A model generated the notes under the pieces. It was not told the origin of the DNA. It was given only the letters and a program-made list of their open reading frames with translations, and ran no database searches. Shown piece after piece: positions 51,176 through 60,322 of a DNA stretch of 64,000 bases. The DNA lies in NCBI GenBank assembly GCA_963798855.1, contig CAWCUU010000001.1:1821831-1885830 (forward strand), read 5' to 3'. Source of the DNA: CAWCUU01 sp963798855 (GTDB lineage Bacteria > Gemmatimonadota > Gemmatimonadetes > Longimicrobiales > RSA9). The number at the start of each line of letters is the position of its first letter. Within the stretch, counting starts at the first letter, position 1. The translations under genes and the position numbers were made by a program.

Positions 51176-52108
51176 CTAGGATACGCCGTTCGCTTCACGG
51201 TGTCGCGTCCGGAAATCCAGCCACGTGTCCGTCAGGCCCAGGATCACCGCGACCGGATAGAACAGCATCAGCGCCGCCAGCGTCAGCGCCGCCGTGACGG
51301 GACCGATAGACCCGAGCAGTGAAAGCAGGACCGCGGCGCCGCGCAGCGCGTACAGCGCCGCCATGAACGTCAGCATGTTGGAGCCGACGCGCTGCGGCGC
51401 GGCTCCCAGTGGCGCCAGCCAGAGCACCGCACCGACGATCAGGCCCCAGACGAGCTCATCGCGAAAGCGGAACTCACGCAGAGGCCGCAGCGGCTGCGGC
51501 TCGCGATGGATCAATCGGCGCGCGCCCCACCAGGCCACCGCGAGCGCGGCGATCGACCCCAGGGCCACGAACGCGGGGTAAACCACCGCCTGCGACTCCG
51601 CGACCGCGGTCACGAGTCGTGCCCCTGCCGATTCCGCGCCCGCAGCCGGGCTCCCCTGCTGTACTTGCTGGAACGCGGCCGCCCAGCGCTCGGCCGGCTC
51701 GCGATACACGGTGGCGACGGCCGCATCCAGTCCCCGCCACCCTCCGCGGATCGCGAACACGGCGGCGGTCGTCAGCGCCGCGGCGAAAACGCTGCCGAGC
51801 GCGCGCGGAAAGAAATCGGCGTTCGGACGCGCGGCGCCCCACAGCACGAACCAGGCGGCCAGCACCAGCGTCCAGCCCCGCTCGATGTACCAGAAGTTGC
51901 CCGGCGGCGCATAGGCGAACGTGATCGCGAGCAGCGCGGCACCGAAGAGGGCCGTTCCGAGCCGCTCCGGCCCCTCCGACAGCAGCAGGAGCCCGAACGG
52001 CACGAAGATCAGGAGAACCGGTGTCACGACGGGACTCGCGAACGCCGCGGCCGCAAGCGTCAGCGCGAAGATCGCGGCCCAGCCGCGTCCCGCACCGCTG
52101 CCCGTCAC
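51176..52108 (-). CDS. Multi-pass membrane protein, DUF2232/YybS-like
   Basis: 310 residues from a GTG at 52108 just after the rpsR stop. Eight or nine helices are visible ('WAAIFALTLAAAAFASPVV', 'LLIFVPFGLLLLSEG', 'AAVLLSLLGSIGPVTAALT', 'LALAALMLFYPVAVILGL'-like end). YybS/DUF2232 proteins lie between rpsR and rplI in many bacteria; their function is not known. The position is the strongest support for the family call. Confidence 0.75.
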   Translation of the reverse strand: MTGSGAGRGWAAIFALTLAAAAFASPVVTPVLLIFVPFGLLLLSEGPERLGTALFGAALLAITFAYAPPGNFWYIERGWTLVLAAWFVLWGAARPNADFFPRALGSVFAAALTTAAVFAIRGGWRGLDAAVATVYREPAERWAAAFQQVQQGSPAAGAESAGARLVTAVAESQAVVYPAFVALGSIAALAVAWWGARRLIHREPQPLRPLREFRFRDELVWGLIVGAVLWLAPLGAAPQRVGSNMLTFMAALYALRGAAVLLSLLGSIGPVTAALTLAALMLFYPVAVILGLTDTWLDFRTRHREANGVS

Positions 52109-52116
52109 GGGGGTCC

Positions 52117-52338
52117 TCAGCTCTCGTAGCCGCCAATGTAAGGCAACAACGCCAGGTAGCGCGCCCTCTTGATGGCCGTCGTGATCTGACGCTGGTGACG
52201 GGCGCACGCGCCCGTCAGCCGTCGCGGCAGGATCTTGCCGCGATCGGTGATGAAGCGGCTGAGCGTCTTCTCGTCCTTGTAGTTCACCACCCGGATTCCC
52301 GCCTCGCACAGCGAGCACGTCTTCTGGCCGCGCTGCAT
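52117..52338 (-). CDS. rpsR: 30S ribosomal protein S18
   Basis: 73 residues; the ATG overlaps the rpsF stop (TGATG). It keeps the zinc-type cysteines at the N-terminus ('CSLCEAGIR') and the S18 core 'LSRFITDRGKILPRRLTG' and 'RHQRQITTAIKRARYLAL'. The zinc-binding form contrasts with Cys-free forms used in zinc shortage. Confidence 0.97.
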   Translation of the reverse strand: MQRGQKTCSLCEAGIRVVNYKDEKTLSRFITDRGKILPRRLTGACARHQRQITTAIKRARYLALLPYIGGYES

Positions 52339-52706
52339 CAGTCCTCCTCCCGGTCGCGCTCGTCGTCGTCCTCGTCGCGCGGCTCGCGCGTCGCGATGGA
52401 CATCGGAGCGGTCGGCTCGCCCTCGTGCAGCACGATCAGGTAGCGCAGCACATCCTCGTCGAGCTTGAGGGCGCGCTCGAACTCCGGCAGCAGCCCCACG
52501 TCCGTGCGGAGCTGCGCCACGACGTAATAGCCGCTCGTCTTCTTGGCGATCGGGTATGCGAGCTGCCGCTTGCCCCACTCATCGACGGCCGTCACTTCCC
52601 CGCCGTCGGCCTCGGTCAGCATGCCGTGGAAGCGGTCCAGCTTCTGACCGACGCTCTCCTCGGGCAGCGCGGAATCGAAGATATAGACGATCTCGTAGTC
52701 CTTCAC
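52338..52706 (-). CDS. rpsF: 30S ribosomal protein S6
   Basis: 122 residues from a GTG after GGAGGAGGGACC. S6 core 'YEIVYIFDSALPEESVG', 'EWGKRQLAYPIAKKTSGYY' and 'LKLDEDVLRYLIVLHE'. The C-terminal tail is long and acidic ('EPRDEDDDERDREED'), as in S6 proteins that are extended by glutamate. First gene of the ribosomal cluster. Confidence 0.97.
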   Translation of the reverse strand: MKDYEIVYIFDSALPEESVGQKLDRFHGMLTEADGGEVTAVDEWGKRQLAYPIAKKTSGYYVVAQLRTDVGLLPEFERALKLDEDVLRYLIVLHEGEPTAPMSIATREPRDEDDDERDREED

Positions 52707-52867
52707 GGTCCCTCCTCCGGGCGTTCGAAAACGGCCCCGCCCAGCGGGCGGAGCAGGAGCGTGCAAAGCGTTTAAACGTAAATGCCGAGCGGCCTTGCGT
52801 CAACCGCGGATTCCGCGTTCGCGACGCCGTCCGCCGAGTGGCGACGCTCTTGCAACGCCGACCGCTC

Positions 52868-53467
52868 ATGCGACGCAGTGACGACTTTCATGGAAACGCG
52901 CCGGAGAGCTCCGCGCTCGCCGTGCTGCTGGTCGACGTCGTCAACGATTTCGACTTTCCCGGCGGGGATCGGCTCCTCGAGCAGGCGGTGCCCGCCGCCC
53001 GGCGCCTTTCGCAGCTCTGCGAGCGGGCGCGCGAGCGGGGCGTACCCGTGATCTACGCGAACGACAACTGGGGACGGTGGCGATCGGACTTCCGGCAGGT
53101 CGTGAGGCACGTTCTGCGGGAGGGATCGAAGGGAGAGCCGATCGCGCGGCTGCTGCGGCCGCGTCGCCAAGACTACTTCGTCCTGAAGCCGAAGCACTCG
53201 GCCTTCTACGCGACGACACTCGATACGCTCCTGGAGCACCTTGGAGCGCAGACGTTGGTGCTGGGCGGCTTCGCGGGAGACATCTGCGTGCTGTTCACCG
53301 CGAAGGACGCCTTTCTTCGCGAGTACCGGGTGGTCATCCCATCGGACTGCGTCGCGTCCGTGGATCCGGCCGACAACCAAGCGGCTCTGCGCTACGCCCG
53401 GCGGGTGCTGGATGCGGATACCCGCCCCTCTACGGAGCTCGAGCTGAGCGCCCCGCGCTACCGTTGA
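52868..53467 (+). CDS. Isochorismatase-family cysteine hydrolase
   Basis: 199 residues. The catalytic triad is Asp23 ('LVDVVNDFDF'), Lys107 ('VLKPKHSAFY') and Cys140 ('GFAGDICVLFTA'), with the cis-peptide region before the Cys. Members hydrolyse nicotinamide, N-carbamoyl amides, ureidoacrylate or isochorismate. The surrounding residues do not single out one of these. ATG at 52868; the neighbours are unrelated. Confidence 0.9.
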   Translation: MRRSDDFHGNAPESSALAVLLVDVVNDFDFPGGDRLLEQAVPAARRLSQLCERARERGVPVIYANDNWGRWRSDFRQVVRHVLREGSKGEPIARLLRPRRQDYFVLKPKHSAFYATTLDTLLEHLGAQTLVLGGFAGDICVLFTAKDAFLREYRVVIPSDCVASVDPADNQAALRYARRVLDADTRPSTELELSAPRYR

Positions 53468-53479
53468 GACCGCGCGGGC

Positions 53480-54070
53480 TCACTGCCTGCCGAGTAGCGC
53501 GGCCTGCAGGATCTTCGTCCAGCGCTCCGAATCGGCGTGCTCGACGGGATCCGGGTCCGCGCCAACGCTCCGGGAAGCAACCTCGATCTCCGCCGCGGCG
53601 GTCGTCTCGCCGAGTCTGCGCAGCAGCGTCGCGAGGTGGGAGAGAAAGGAAGGGTCATCCGCGGCGTCCGCCATGAGGCGCAGGTGTCGAATCGCCAGCC
53701 GGGTTTCGCCCGCATTGGTTGCGGCCTGCACGTACGCGTCCACGTTGGAAACCGCCTCGTCCATGTTGCGCTCCCCGATGGAGAGGAGCGTCAGCGTGCA
53801 GCGTGCGCGGACAGCGGGAGGTCGCAGCGCGATGATGCGACGGCACAGCACGGCCGCCGCGCGCGCCCGGCCCGCGCGGAGGTAGGAGTCGATCGCCTGT
53901 CCGTAGTAGCTCAGGGCGCGATCCACATCGCCGACCTCCGCGCACAGCTCACCCGCCCGCGTGTACGACTGCGCATCGTAGCCGACGGAGGCGGAACGCG
54001 CCCGGGATTCGAGCTCGCGTAGCCGCTCCTCGATGCGGCGGTCACCCTTCCTGCGCTTCTTCCAGAACAT
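53480..54070 (-). CDS. TPR-like helical protein
   Basis: 196 residues from the ATG at 54070 (earlier ATGs at 54136 and 54160 lack a ribosome site). After a basic start 'MFWKKRRKGDRRIEERLR', tandem helix pairs resemble TPRs ('RAGELCAEVGDVDRALSYYG', 'RAAAVLCRRIIALRPPA', 'LAIRHLRLMADAADDPS'). Probably a scaffold; no enzymatic motif. Function unknown. Confidence 0.7.
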   Translation of the reverse strand: MFWKKRRKGDRRIEERLRELESRARSASVGYDAQSYTRAGELCAEVGDVDRALSYYGQAIDSYLRAGRARAAAVLCRRIIALRPPAVRARCTLTLLSIGERNMDEAVSNVDAYVQAATNAGETRLAIRHLRLMADAADDPSFLSHLATLLRRLGETTAAAEIEVASRSVGADPDPVEHADSERWTKILQAALLGRQ

Positions 54071-54235
54071 TCGCAACGGATAGAGCTTCCCGGGCGGGCC
54101 GCATCTCGCCGGCGAGCGTTCCCGGGGCGGCGTCATGATTGCACAATGGTAACGGTCCATGCCGCCGGAAGCACGTCCCGGCGGCGCCGTCCCGGCGGCA
54201 CGCTTGCGCCCGGCCGCGTCCGAGTCGCTGCTGAA

Positions 54236-54272
54236 GAGGGGTCCGGCCCGATCGTCGCGGGCCGGACCCCTC
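54236..54272 (-). terminator. Strong terminator hairpin
   Basis: GAGGGGTCCGGCCCG (54236-54250) pairs perfectly with CGGGCCGGACCCCTC (54258-54272) across a 7-base loop. It lies downstream of the gene ending at 54312. The following T-run is weak (TTC), so it may rely partly on Rho or act as an RNA stabiliser. Confidence 0.75.
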
Positions 54273-54311
54273 TCACGCGGGCCGCGCCAAGGCTGTGCTT
54301 CGCGGAATGCG

Positions 54312-54998
54312 TCAGGAGGCGGGAAGCGAGCTCGCGTCGATGACCGACTCCTGCCACCCCGCCGTCTTCAACTCCCGGGCCATGCGCTCCAGATCGTCCG
54401 CCACCACGCGCGCGCCGCGGCTTCCCGGAGCCGCCTCGTATTCGCGATCGACGACGGGGCTCACCGCATGAACCCCCAGACGGCGCCGCAGCTCGTTGCG
54501 CAGGAGCAGCGTCTCGCCCTTCGCTTCGCGCTCGTACCAGCTGGAGAACTCGCCGTGGCGGCGCGCCACGTCCCGGGCGTGCTGGCTCCAGATGCGGTTG
54601 CGCTCGTCGTCCGTCTTGGCGCCGTACATCCCGCGCCAGACCTGGTGCGCCATCCGCACATCGTCCACCGGGCTGAGCCCGCGCAGAGCGGTACGAATCC
54701 GATCCACGACGCGGAAGACGCGGATGCGCAGCTCGCTGTCGGAATACTCCTGGAGCGTCTCCGTAGGCTGCTGCTCGCGGAGCTGCGCGCGAAACTCGTC
54801 CAGCAGCCGGTCCTTGCTCTGGATGCGACCGTTGAGACCGGTCAGCTCTTCCGCGAGCGCCGCGATGCGGCGCTTGTGGAGCCAGCGCAGTCTAATGGAG
54901 AGCGCGATACCGAGGACACCGAGTACGGCGACGAGGCTGAGGGGAGTCGCGGACACCGTCGCCCAGACCCCCGCTAGAGTGTGTCCGACCTCGCCCAT
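54312..54998 (-). CDS. Membrane-anchored coiled-coil protein
   Basis: 228 residues; the ATG at 54998 is preceded by GGAGGCAAGG, which decides the start over the longer open frame. One N-terminal helix ('SLVAVLGVLGIALSIRLRW'), then a coiled coil ('LAEELTGLNGRIQSKDRLL', 'DEFRAQLREQQ') and a helical domain with 'WSQHARDVARRHGEFSSWY'. Not a family I recognise. It is divergent from the kinase at 55184, so they share a promoter region. Confidence 0.7.
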   Translation of the reverse strand: MGEVGHTLAGVWATVSATPLSLVAVLGVLGIALSIRLRWLHKRRIAALAEELTGLNGRIQSKDRLLDEFRAQLREQQPTETLQEYSDSELRIRVFRVVDRIRTALRGLSPVDDVRMAHQVWRGMYGAKTDDERNRIWSQHARDVARRHGEFSSWYEREAKGETLLLRNELRRRLGVHAVSPVVDREYEAAPGSRGARVVADDLERMARELKTAGWQESVIDASSLPAS

Positions 54999-55183
54999 CC
55001 TTGCCTCCGGGGCTGAGAGGATGTGGCGTTCACGTCCCAAGATAGATGATCGGGACACCAAGCGGGAGGCCCAAATGAAAGGAAGGAGCTCGATGCCGTT
55101 CGACGCAGCGCAGGACCGGCACATCGAACGGAACGAACGAGGTTCTTTCACGCACGCCGGAGCGGGCGTATTCTCCAAGCTCA

Positions 55184-56413
55184 ATGGAAAACTCCCTTCC
55201 GCAACACTCAGCCGTCGATGAGGGCGATCGCCGCACGCTCGAAGACGTGCGGGCGGCGCTCGGGGCGGACTACGAGGTCATCCGGCCCCTGGGTCGTGGC
55301 TCGATGGCCACGGTCTACCTGGCGAAGGACCGCGCCCTCGGCGTTCTCGTCGCGCTGAAGGTGCTCCGGCCGGGCAGAGCGACGGACGAGACGGCGCGGA
55401 AGCGCTTCGAGCGCGAGGCGCGCGCCGCCGCATCCATCGGCGATCACCCGAACGCGGTCGCGGTGACACGCTTCGGACTGCTACCGAACGACACGCCCTA
55501 CCTCGCCATGCAGTACGTGAAGGGGCGCACAATGGAGGAGCGGCTCAAGGCGGAGGGAAAGCTGTCGGTACCGGAAGGGACCTCCGTGCTGCTGGAGGTG
55601 GCCTCCGCGCTGGCCGCCGCGCACGAGAAAGGGATCATTCATCGCGACGTGCGCCCGGGCAACGTGCTGTGGGACGAGGAGAAGCGCCGCGCGCTGCTGA
55701 CGGACTTCGGCATCGCGGCGGTGCTCGATGCGGATCCCGGCGCGACCCGGCTGACGCGGACCGGACAGCTGCTCGGAGACCCCCACTACCTCAGCCCGGA
55801 GCAGCTCACGGGGGATGAGGCGACCGAGCTGACGGACATGTATCTCTTCGGCGTGCTCGGCTACGAGCTGCTGTCCGGACACGCCCCGTACGAGGCCCGC
55901 ACGACCGCCGACTGGTTCAAGGCCCACTTGCAGCAGGAGCCACGGGATCTGCGGGAGCTACGGCCGGACGTGCCGCAGCCGCTGGCGGAGCTGCTGCGGC
56001 GGTGTCTCGCGCGGGAGCCGCTGCACCGCCCCTCGGCGCGCGACGCGATCCGGGCGCTGAACGGCCTGGCGTCGCCGAACGCGAGGGACTCCGTCCGGAC
56101 CGCAGCCGGAGATGGAGCGGGCGACAGCGACATCGCGAAGCTGCTCCGGCGTCGCGTGCCGCAGATCGTCCTCCTCGTAGCCGGTGCGGGGGCGGGTCTC
56201 ATCCAGCTCGCGGACGCGATGGAGGACCTGCTTCCACCGAAGACCAAGCTGCTCACGGTGATCTTCGCGATCTCGTCCGTGGCGGCGTCCGCCGTCATCG
56301 CCTGGTTCCATGGGGAACGCGGACGGCAGCAGATGCAGTCGCTGGAGTACCTCCTCCTTGGCCTGATCGGTCTCGGATGGCTCGTTGCGTCGGTGGCCGC
56401 GGTGCTCCACTGA
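55184..56413 (+). CDS. Membrane Ser/Thr protein kinase with three C-terminal helices
   Basis: 409 residues. Kinase domain 25-290: glycine loop 'LGRGSMATVY', VAIK lysine as 'VALK' (Lys59), catalytic loop 'IIHRDVRPGN' (Asp155; the usual Lys is Arg157), 'DFG' at 174-176 and 'LSPEQL'. After a short linker, three helices ('IVLLVAGAGAGLIQLADAM', 'LLTVIFAISSVAASAVIAW', 'LLLGLIGLGWLVASVAAVL') anchor it; there is no periplasmic sensor domain. A PP2C phosphatase gene follows 33 bp downstream, a kinase/phosphatase pair. The Lys-to-Arg change may lower activity. Confidence 0.92.
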   Translation: MENSLPQHSAVDEGDRRTLEDVRAALGADYEVIRPLGRGSMATVYLAKDRALGVLVALKVLRPGRATDETARKRFEREARAAASIGDHPNAVAVTRFGLLPNDTPYLAMQYVKGRTMEERLKAEGKLSVPEGTSVLLEVASALAAAHEKGIIHRDVRPGNVLWDEEKRRALLTDFGIAAVLDADPGATRLTRTGQLLGDPHYLSPEQLTGDEATELTDMYLFGVLGYELLSGHAPYEARTTADWFKAHLQQEPRDLRELRPDVPQPLAELLRRCLAREPLHRPSARDAIRALNGLASPNARDSVRTAAGDGAGDSDIAKLLRRRVPQIVLLVAGAGAGLIQLADAMEDLLPPKTKLLTVIFAISSVAASAVIAWFHGERGRQQMQSLEYLLLGLIGLGWLVASVAAVLH

Positions 56414-56445
56414 CGCGAGGTTCGAACTCAGCGCGGGCAAGGCCA

Positions 56446-57309
56446 ATGACCGGGTCGAGTTCCCCGCAGTTCTCGAACATCAATGCGTGGGGCCTGACGC
56501 ACCCGGGCCACGTCCGGCCGGACAACCAGGACCACTTCCTCCTGGGCCACCTCACGACGCAGGGCGTGACGGTGGAGCGCTCGAGCATCGCCGAGCTGCC
56601 GCCCGGGTCGCCTCACGGCGAGCGTCTCGCGTCGCTCGCGGTCGTCGCCGACGGCGTCGGCATGTCCGGCGGCGGCGAGCACGCGGCCCGGCGGGCGGTC
56701 GAAGGTCTCGTCGAGTCCGTGGCGAGGTTCTTCGACGAAGCCGCAGACCGGGAGCCCGAGGACCCGGACGTCTTCTCGCGCCTGCTGAATGAAGCCGCGC
56801 TCGCCGTGCACGAGGATCTGCTCCAGGAATCGGACCGCGAGGGCGGCGGCCACCGGTTCGCCACGACCCTCACGCTCTTCCTCGGACTCTGGCCGCACGC
56901 CTACCTGCTGCAGCTGGGCGATTCCCGCTGCTACATCTTCCGCGATGGCGAGCTGACCCAGATCACGCGGGACCAGACGATGGCCCAGGACCTGGTCGAC
57001 AGCGGCGTGTTGACCAGGACCGTGGCCGAGAAGACGCGCTGGGCACACGTCCTCTCCAGCGCGATCGGAGCGCAGCAGGTGGAGCCGGTCGTGACGCGGG
57101 TCGTGCGGGACTGGGGCACGGTCGTGCTGCTCTGCAGCGATGGGCTCACGAAGCACGTGCCTGACGAGCGGATCAACGAGCGGCTTGCCTCCATGACGAG
57201 CGCCCGTCAGGTCTCCGAGCAGCTCCTCCAGGATGCCCTCGACGATGGCGGCACGGACAACATCACGCTGATCGTGGGACGGACGGTGAAATCGGAGGGG
57301 GGTGGTTGA
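56446..57309 (+). CDS. PP2C-type Ser/Thr phosphatase
   Basis: 287 residues. Metal-binding motifs of the PPM family: 'RPDNQDHFL' (24-32), 'VVADGVGMSGGGE', 'LLLQLGDSRCYIFRDGEL'-like block, 'LLCSDGLTKHVPDE' and 'DGGTDNITLIVG'. It removes phosphate from proteins modified by the adjacent kinase. No membrane segment; cytoplasmic. Confidence 0.94.
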   Translation: MTGSSSPQFSNINAWGLTHPGHVRPDNQDHFLLGHLTTQGVTVERSSIAELPPGSPHGERLASLAVVADGVGMSGGGEHAARRAVEGLVESVARFFDEAADREPEDPDVFSRLLNEAALAVHEDLLQESDREGGGHRFATTLTLFLGLWPHAYLLQLGDSRCYIFRDGELTQITRDQTMAQDLVDSGVLTRTVAEKTRWAHVLSSAIGAQQVEPVVTRVVRDWGTVVLLCSDGLTKHVPDERINERLASMTSARQVSEQLLQDALDDGGTDNITLIVGRTVKSEGGG

Positions 57310-57490
57310 GGCACGCCGCAGCGGCTCGAACGACACGCCCGAGCAAGCGGTCCGGCACGGAAGGGTAATGCCGGCGCGGCAAGGGCGCAGGCTCCATATT
57401 GACGAGCCCCTTCATGACTGGCGGCGCGGGAGATCCGCTGTCTTTTCCGGTTTGCGCTCGACCGGAGCACCCATTCGTGCGGAGTCCATA
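57310..57490 (+). promoter_or_regulatory. Conserved kinase leader A
   Basis: From the ATATTGACG box at 57396 to the GTG at 57491 (95 nt) the sequence closely matches the leader at 60227-60322, including 'GGCGCGGGAGATCCGC' and 'TTTTCCGGTTTG'. The two differ by small insertions, so the conservation is not coding. It looks like a shared promoter plus untranslated leader. Confidence 0.6.
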
Positions 57491-59866
57491 GTGACCTCCT
57501 CCGCGGAACGGCTGAACGCCGCCCTGTCGGACCGCTACCGCATCGAGCGCGAGCTCGGCGCGGGCGGCATGGCAACCGTGTATCTCGCGCGCGATCTGAA
57601 GCACGAGCGCGACGTCGCCATCAAGGTGCTCACGCCGGAGCTGGCCGCGGCGCTCGGCGCCGAGCGGTTTCTGGCCGAGATCAAGACCACCGCAGGGCTA
57701 CGGCACCCGCACATCCTGCCGCTCTACGACTCCGGGGAGGCGGCCGGCCTCCTCTACTACGTCATGCCGCTCGTCGAAGGCGAGTCACTGCGCGAGCGGC
57801 TGGATCGCGAGAAGCAGCTGCCGCTCGATCATGCGCTCACGATCGCGCGCGAAGTCGCCGATGCGCTGAGCTATGCACACGGTCGGGGCGTCATCCATCG
57901 CGACATCAAGCCGGAGAACATCCTGCTCGAGAACGGCCATGCGGTGGTGGCCGACTTCGGGATCGCGAAGGCGCTCGATGCGGCGGGCGGGGGGTCGCTC
58001 ACCCAGACCGGAGCCTCGGTCGGCACGCCACTGTACATGAGTCCGGAGCAGGCGGCGGGCGAGAAGGATCTCGACGGACGGAGCGATCTCTACAGCCTGG
58101 CGTGCGTGCTGTACGAGATGCTCGGCGGCCAGCCACCGTTCACAGGTCCGACGGTGGAGAGCGTGGTGCACCAGCACATCGCGGTCGAGCCGCCGCCGAT
58201 CACCAATCTGCGACCAGCGGTTCCCGCGGGCCTCGCCGCCGTCCTCCAGCGCGCGCTCGCCAAGGCCCCCGCCGACCGCTTCAACCCGGTCGCGAGGTTC
58301 GCGCAGGCGCTCTCGACCGGCCCGGGCGCGTCGGTGACGGGGGCGGTGACGTCGGCCGCGCCAGTCGGCTTCCCGCGGCGTCGGTGGCTCGGCCTGGCGG
58401 CCGGCGGGGTGCTCGTGCTGGCCGCGGCCGCTTATGTCCTGACTCGGTCCGCATCCGACGGAGATGCCTCGTCCTCCGGCGTCATCCGGTCCATCGCCGT
58501 CCTGCCGCTCGACAACTACTCGGCCGACTCGACCCAGGCGTACTTCGCCGAGGGGATGACCGACGAGCTCACCACGGACCTGGCGAGCATCAGCTCACTG
58601 CGGGTCATCTCGCGGGGCTCGGTCATGCAGTTCGCGGGCAGGAACCGTCCGGCCGCGCCCGAGGTCGCGCGGGCGCTGAACGTCGATGCGATCGTCGAGG
58701 GGTCGGTCACGCGCGAGGGCGACCGGGTGCGGATCACCGCCCAGCTGATCGACGCGCGGGCCGACCGGCACCTGTGGGCGCAGACCTTCGAGCGGCAGTC
58801 GAGCGACGTGCTGGCGCTGCAGGCCGACCTGGCCTCCGCGATCGCCAGCGCCATCAACGCGCGCATCACCCCCGGCGAGCAGACGCGGCTCGCCGCGGCG
58901 CCGAGCATCGATCCGGCGGCGCACGACGCCTACCTCCGCGGCCGGTACTTCTTTGCCCGGCCCAACGACGAGAACCTCGAGAAGGCCATCGCGGCGTTCA
59001 ACCAGGCGGTCCAGCTCAGCCCGGAATTCGCGCCGGCCTGGTCGGGTCTGTCCGATGCGTACCTGTGGGCGGCCTTCAACGAGGGATTCATCAGCGCCAA
59101 GGACGCCGGTCCAAGGGCCAGGTCCGCCGCCCTGCGGGCGGTGCAGCTCGACAGTAGCGCCGCGGAAGGTCACGCGTCGCTGGCCACGTACCTGGCGTGG
59201 TTCGCCCACGACTGGGCGGGGAGCGAGGCGGAGTATCGCCGCGCGATCGCGATCAACCCCAACTACGCCTTCGCCCACGACCAGTTCGGGCTCGTCCTCG
59301 CCATCCTGGGTCGCTTCGACGAGTCGATCGCCGAGGGGAAGAAGGCCATGACGCTGGACCCGCTTTCCCCGGCCATCCTGGTCGATGCGATGGTAGCCTA
59401 CGAGTATCAGCGCAATGCGCCGGTCTTCGAGGAGCTGGCGCAACGGGCCACCGAGCTCGATCCCACGTTCTATCTGGCCTCGCAGATAGAGGGGGAGCTC
59501 GACCTGCAGGTGGGCCGCTATCGCGAGGCCATCTCACACCTGGAGAAGGCTCGCACCCTCGACGCACCGTCGTTCACCACGGCCTTTCTGGCGTACGCCT
59601 ACGGAAAGGTCGGCGACGAGGCTCGGGCGAGAGCGGCGCTGGCCGATCTGAAGCGGATGTCGCGCAGCGGCGAAGGCGCGCCATTCGACCTCGCGCTCTT
59701 CTATCTGGGCCAGGGCGAAACGCAGCGCGCCATCGACTATCTGGAGGAGGCGTTCGCTGCCGATTCGCAGTCGCTGGTGTGGCTCAAGCAGGACGCCATC
59801 TTCGACCCCCTGCGGCGGGATCCGCGCTTCATCGCGCTCATGCGGCAGATGCACTTCACGACATGA
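57491..59866 (+). CDS. Ser/Thr kinase with TolB-like and TPR extracytoplasmic domain
   Basis: 791 residues from a GTG at 57491 (a longer frame upstream only reads the leader). Kinase domain: 'ELGAGGMATVYLARDLKH', Lys45, 'VIHRDIKPENILL' (Asp138), 'DFGIAK', 'YMSPEQAAG'. One helix near 300-320 ('LGLAAGGVLVLAAAAYVL'). The outer part starts with a TolB/adenylate-cyclase-type domain ('SIAVLPLDNYSADSTQAYF', 'DAIVEGSVTREGDRVRI') and then TPRs ('AAFNQAVQLSPEFAPAW', 'RAIAINPNYAFAHDQFG', 'YREAISHLEKARTLD'). This layout is common in Gemmatimonadota and Acidobacteriota. Its stop overlaps the small gene at 59863. Confidence 0.94.
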   Translation: MTSSAERLNAALSDRYRIERELGAGGMATVYLARDLKHERDVAIKVLTPELAAALGAERFLAEIKTTAGLRHPHILPLYDSGEAAGLLYYVMPLVEGESLRERLDREKQLPLDHALTIAREVADALSYAHGRGVIHRDIKPENILLENGHAVVADFGIAKALDAAGGGSLTQTGASVGTPLYMSPEQAAGEKDLDGRSDLYSLACVLYEMLGGQPPFTGPTVESVVHQHIAVEPPPITNLRPAVPAGLAAVLQRALAKAPADRFNPVARFAQALSTGPGASVTGAVTSAAPVGFPRRRWLGLAAGGVLVLAAAAYVLTRSASDGDASSSGVIRSIAVLPLDNYSADSTQAYFAEGMTDELTTDLASISSLRVISRGSVMQFAGRNRPAAPEVARALNVDAIVEGSVTREGDRVRITAQLIDARADRHLWAQTFERQSSDVLALQADLASAIASAINARITPGEQTRLAAAPSIDPAAHDAYLRGRYFFARPNDENLEKAIAAFNQAVQLSPEFAPAWSGLSDAYLWAAFNEGFISAKDAGPRARSAALRAVQLDSSAAEGHASLATYLAWFAHDWAGSEAEYRRAIAINPNYAFAHDQFGLVLAILGRFDESIAEGKKAMTLDPLSPAILVDAMVAYEYQRNAPVFEELAQRATELDPTFYLASQIEGELDLQVGRYREAISHLEKARTLDAPSFTTAFLAYAYGKVGDEARARAALADLKRMSRSGEGAPFDLALFYLGQGETQRAIDYLEEAFAADSQSLVWLKQDAIFDPLRRDPRFIALMRQMHFTT

Positions 59867-60138
59867 GCGACGTCGCCAGCCGAACGTACGTCGTTATGGC
59901 GGAGATCGGAGCGCGCGGCGGCGGCAAGAGCCGGCGGTCGCTGGATCCCGAGACGGCGCCGGCGATGGTCGGGGTGCGCGAGGCACGCCGCGCGTTCCGT
60001 CGGTTTCGGGCCAGGTGCTTCTGGTCGTACCGGCCGGATCTGGAGATCGGCATCGACGACGTCCCGTGGGCGCTCGAGCAGCTGCGGAAGTACGGAAACA
60101 GGGAGGCCTGGCGAGTGGCGGCGAAGCTGTGCCGCTGA
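59863..60138 (+). CDS. Small protein coupled to the kinase
   Basis: 91 residues, ATG overlapping the kinase stop (ATGA). Basic first half ('GGGKSRRSLDPETAPAM') and a folded-looking C-terminus 'RCFWSYRPDLEIGIDDV' then 'WALEQLRKYGNREAWRVA'. No family that I can name with certainty. Overlap suggests co-translation with the kinase, but it may be a separate small DNA-binding or adapter protein. Confidence 0.6.
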   Translation: MSDVASRTYVVMAEIGARGGGKSRRSLDPETAPAMVGVREARRAFRRFRARCFWSYRPDLEIGIDDVPWALEQLRKYGNREAWRVAAKLCR

Positions 60139-60226
60139 CGGAGCCCCTGCCCTTCCACCTGCCGAGTCGAAGCAGAGTCGATCGCGGCCGGATTGCCGCT
60201 CCTACCGCGATCGGTGCACAGCCCGC

Positions 60227-60322
60227 ATATTGACGCACCCCCTCCATGACTGGTGGCGCGGGAGATCCGCCGTTTTTCCGGTTTGTCCTCGACCGGGAGC
60301 GTCCATTCTTGCGTAGTCCATC
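60227..60322 (+). promoter_or_regulatory. Conserved kinase leader B
   Basis: Starts with ATATTGACG at 60227 and runs to the GTG at 60323. It shares most positions with leader A at 57396-57490 ('GGCGCGGGAGATCCGC', 'TTTTCCGGTTTG', 'AGTCCAT' before the start). Confidence 0.6.

Noticed and set aside
52556..52867. Longer start for the isochorismatase-like gene
   Set aside because: The extension overlaps rpsF on the other strand and has Arg-rich shadow composition; the ATG at 52868 fits the family length.
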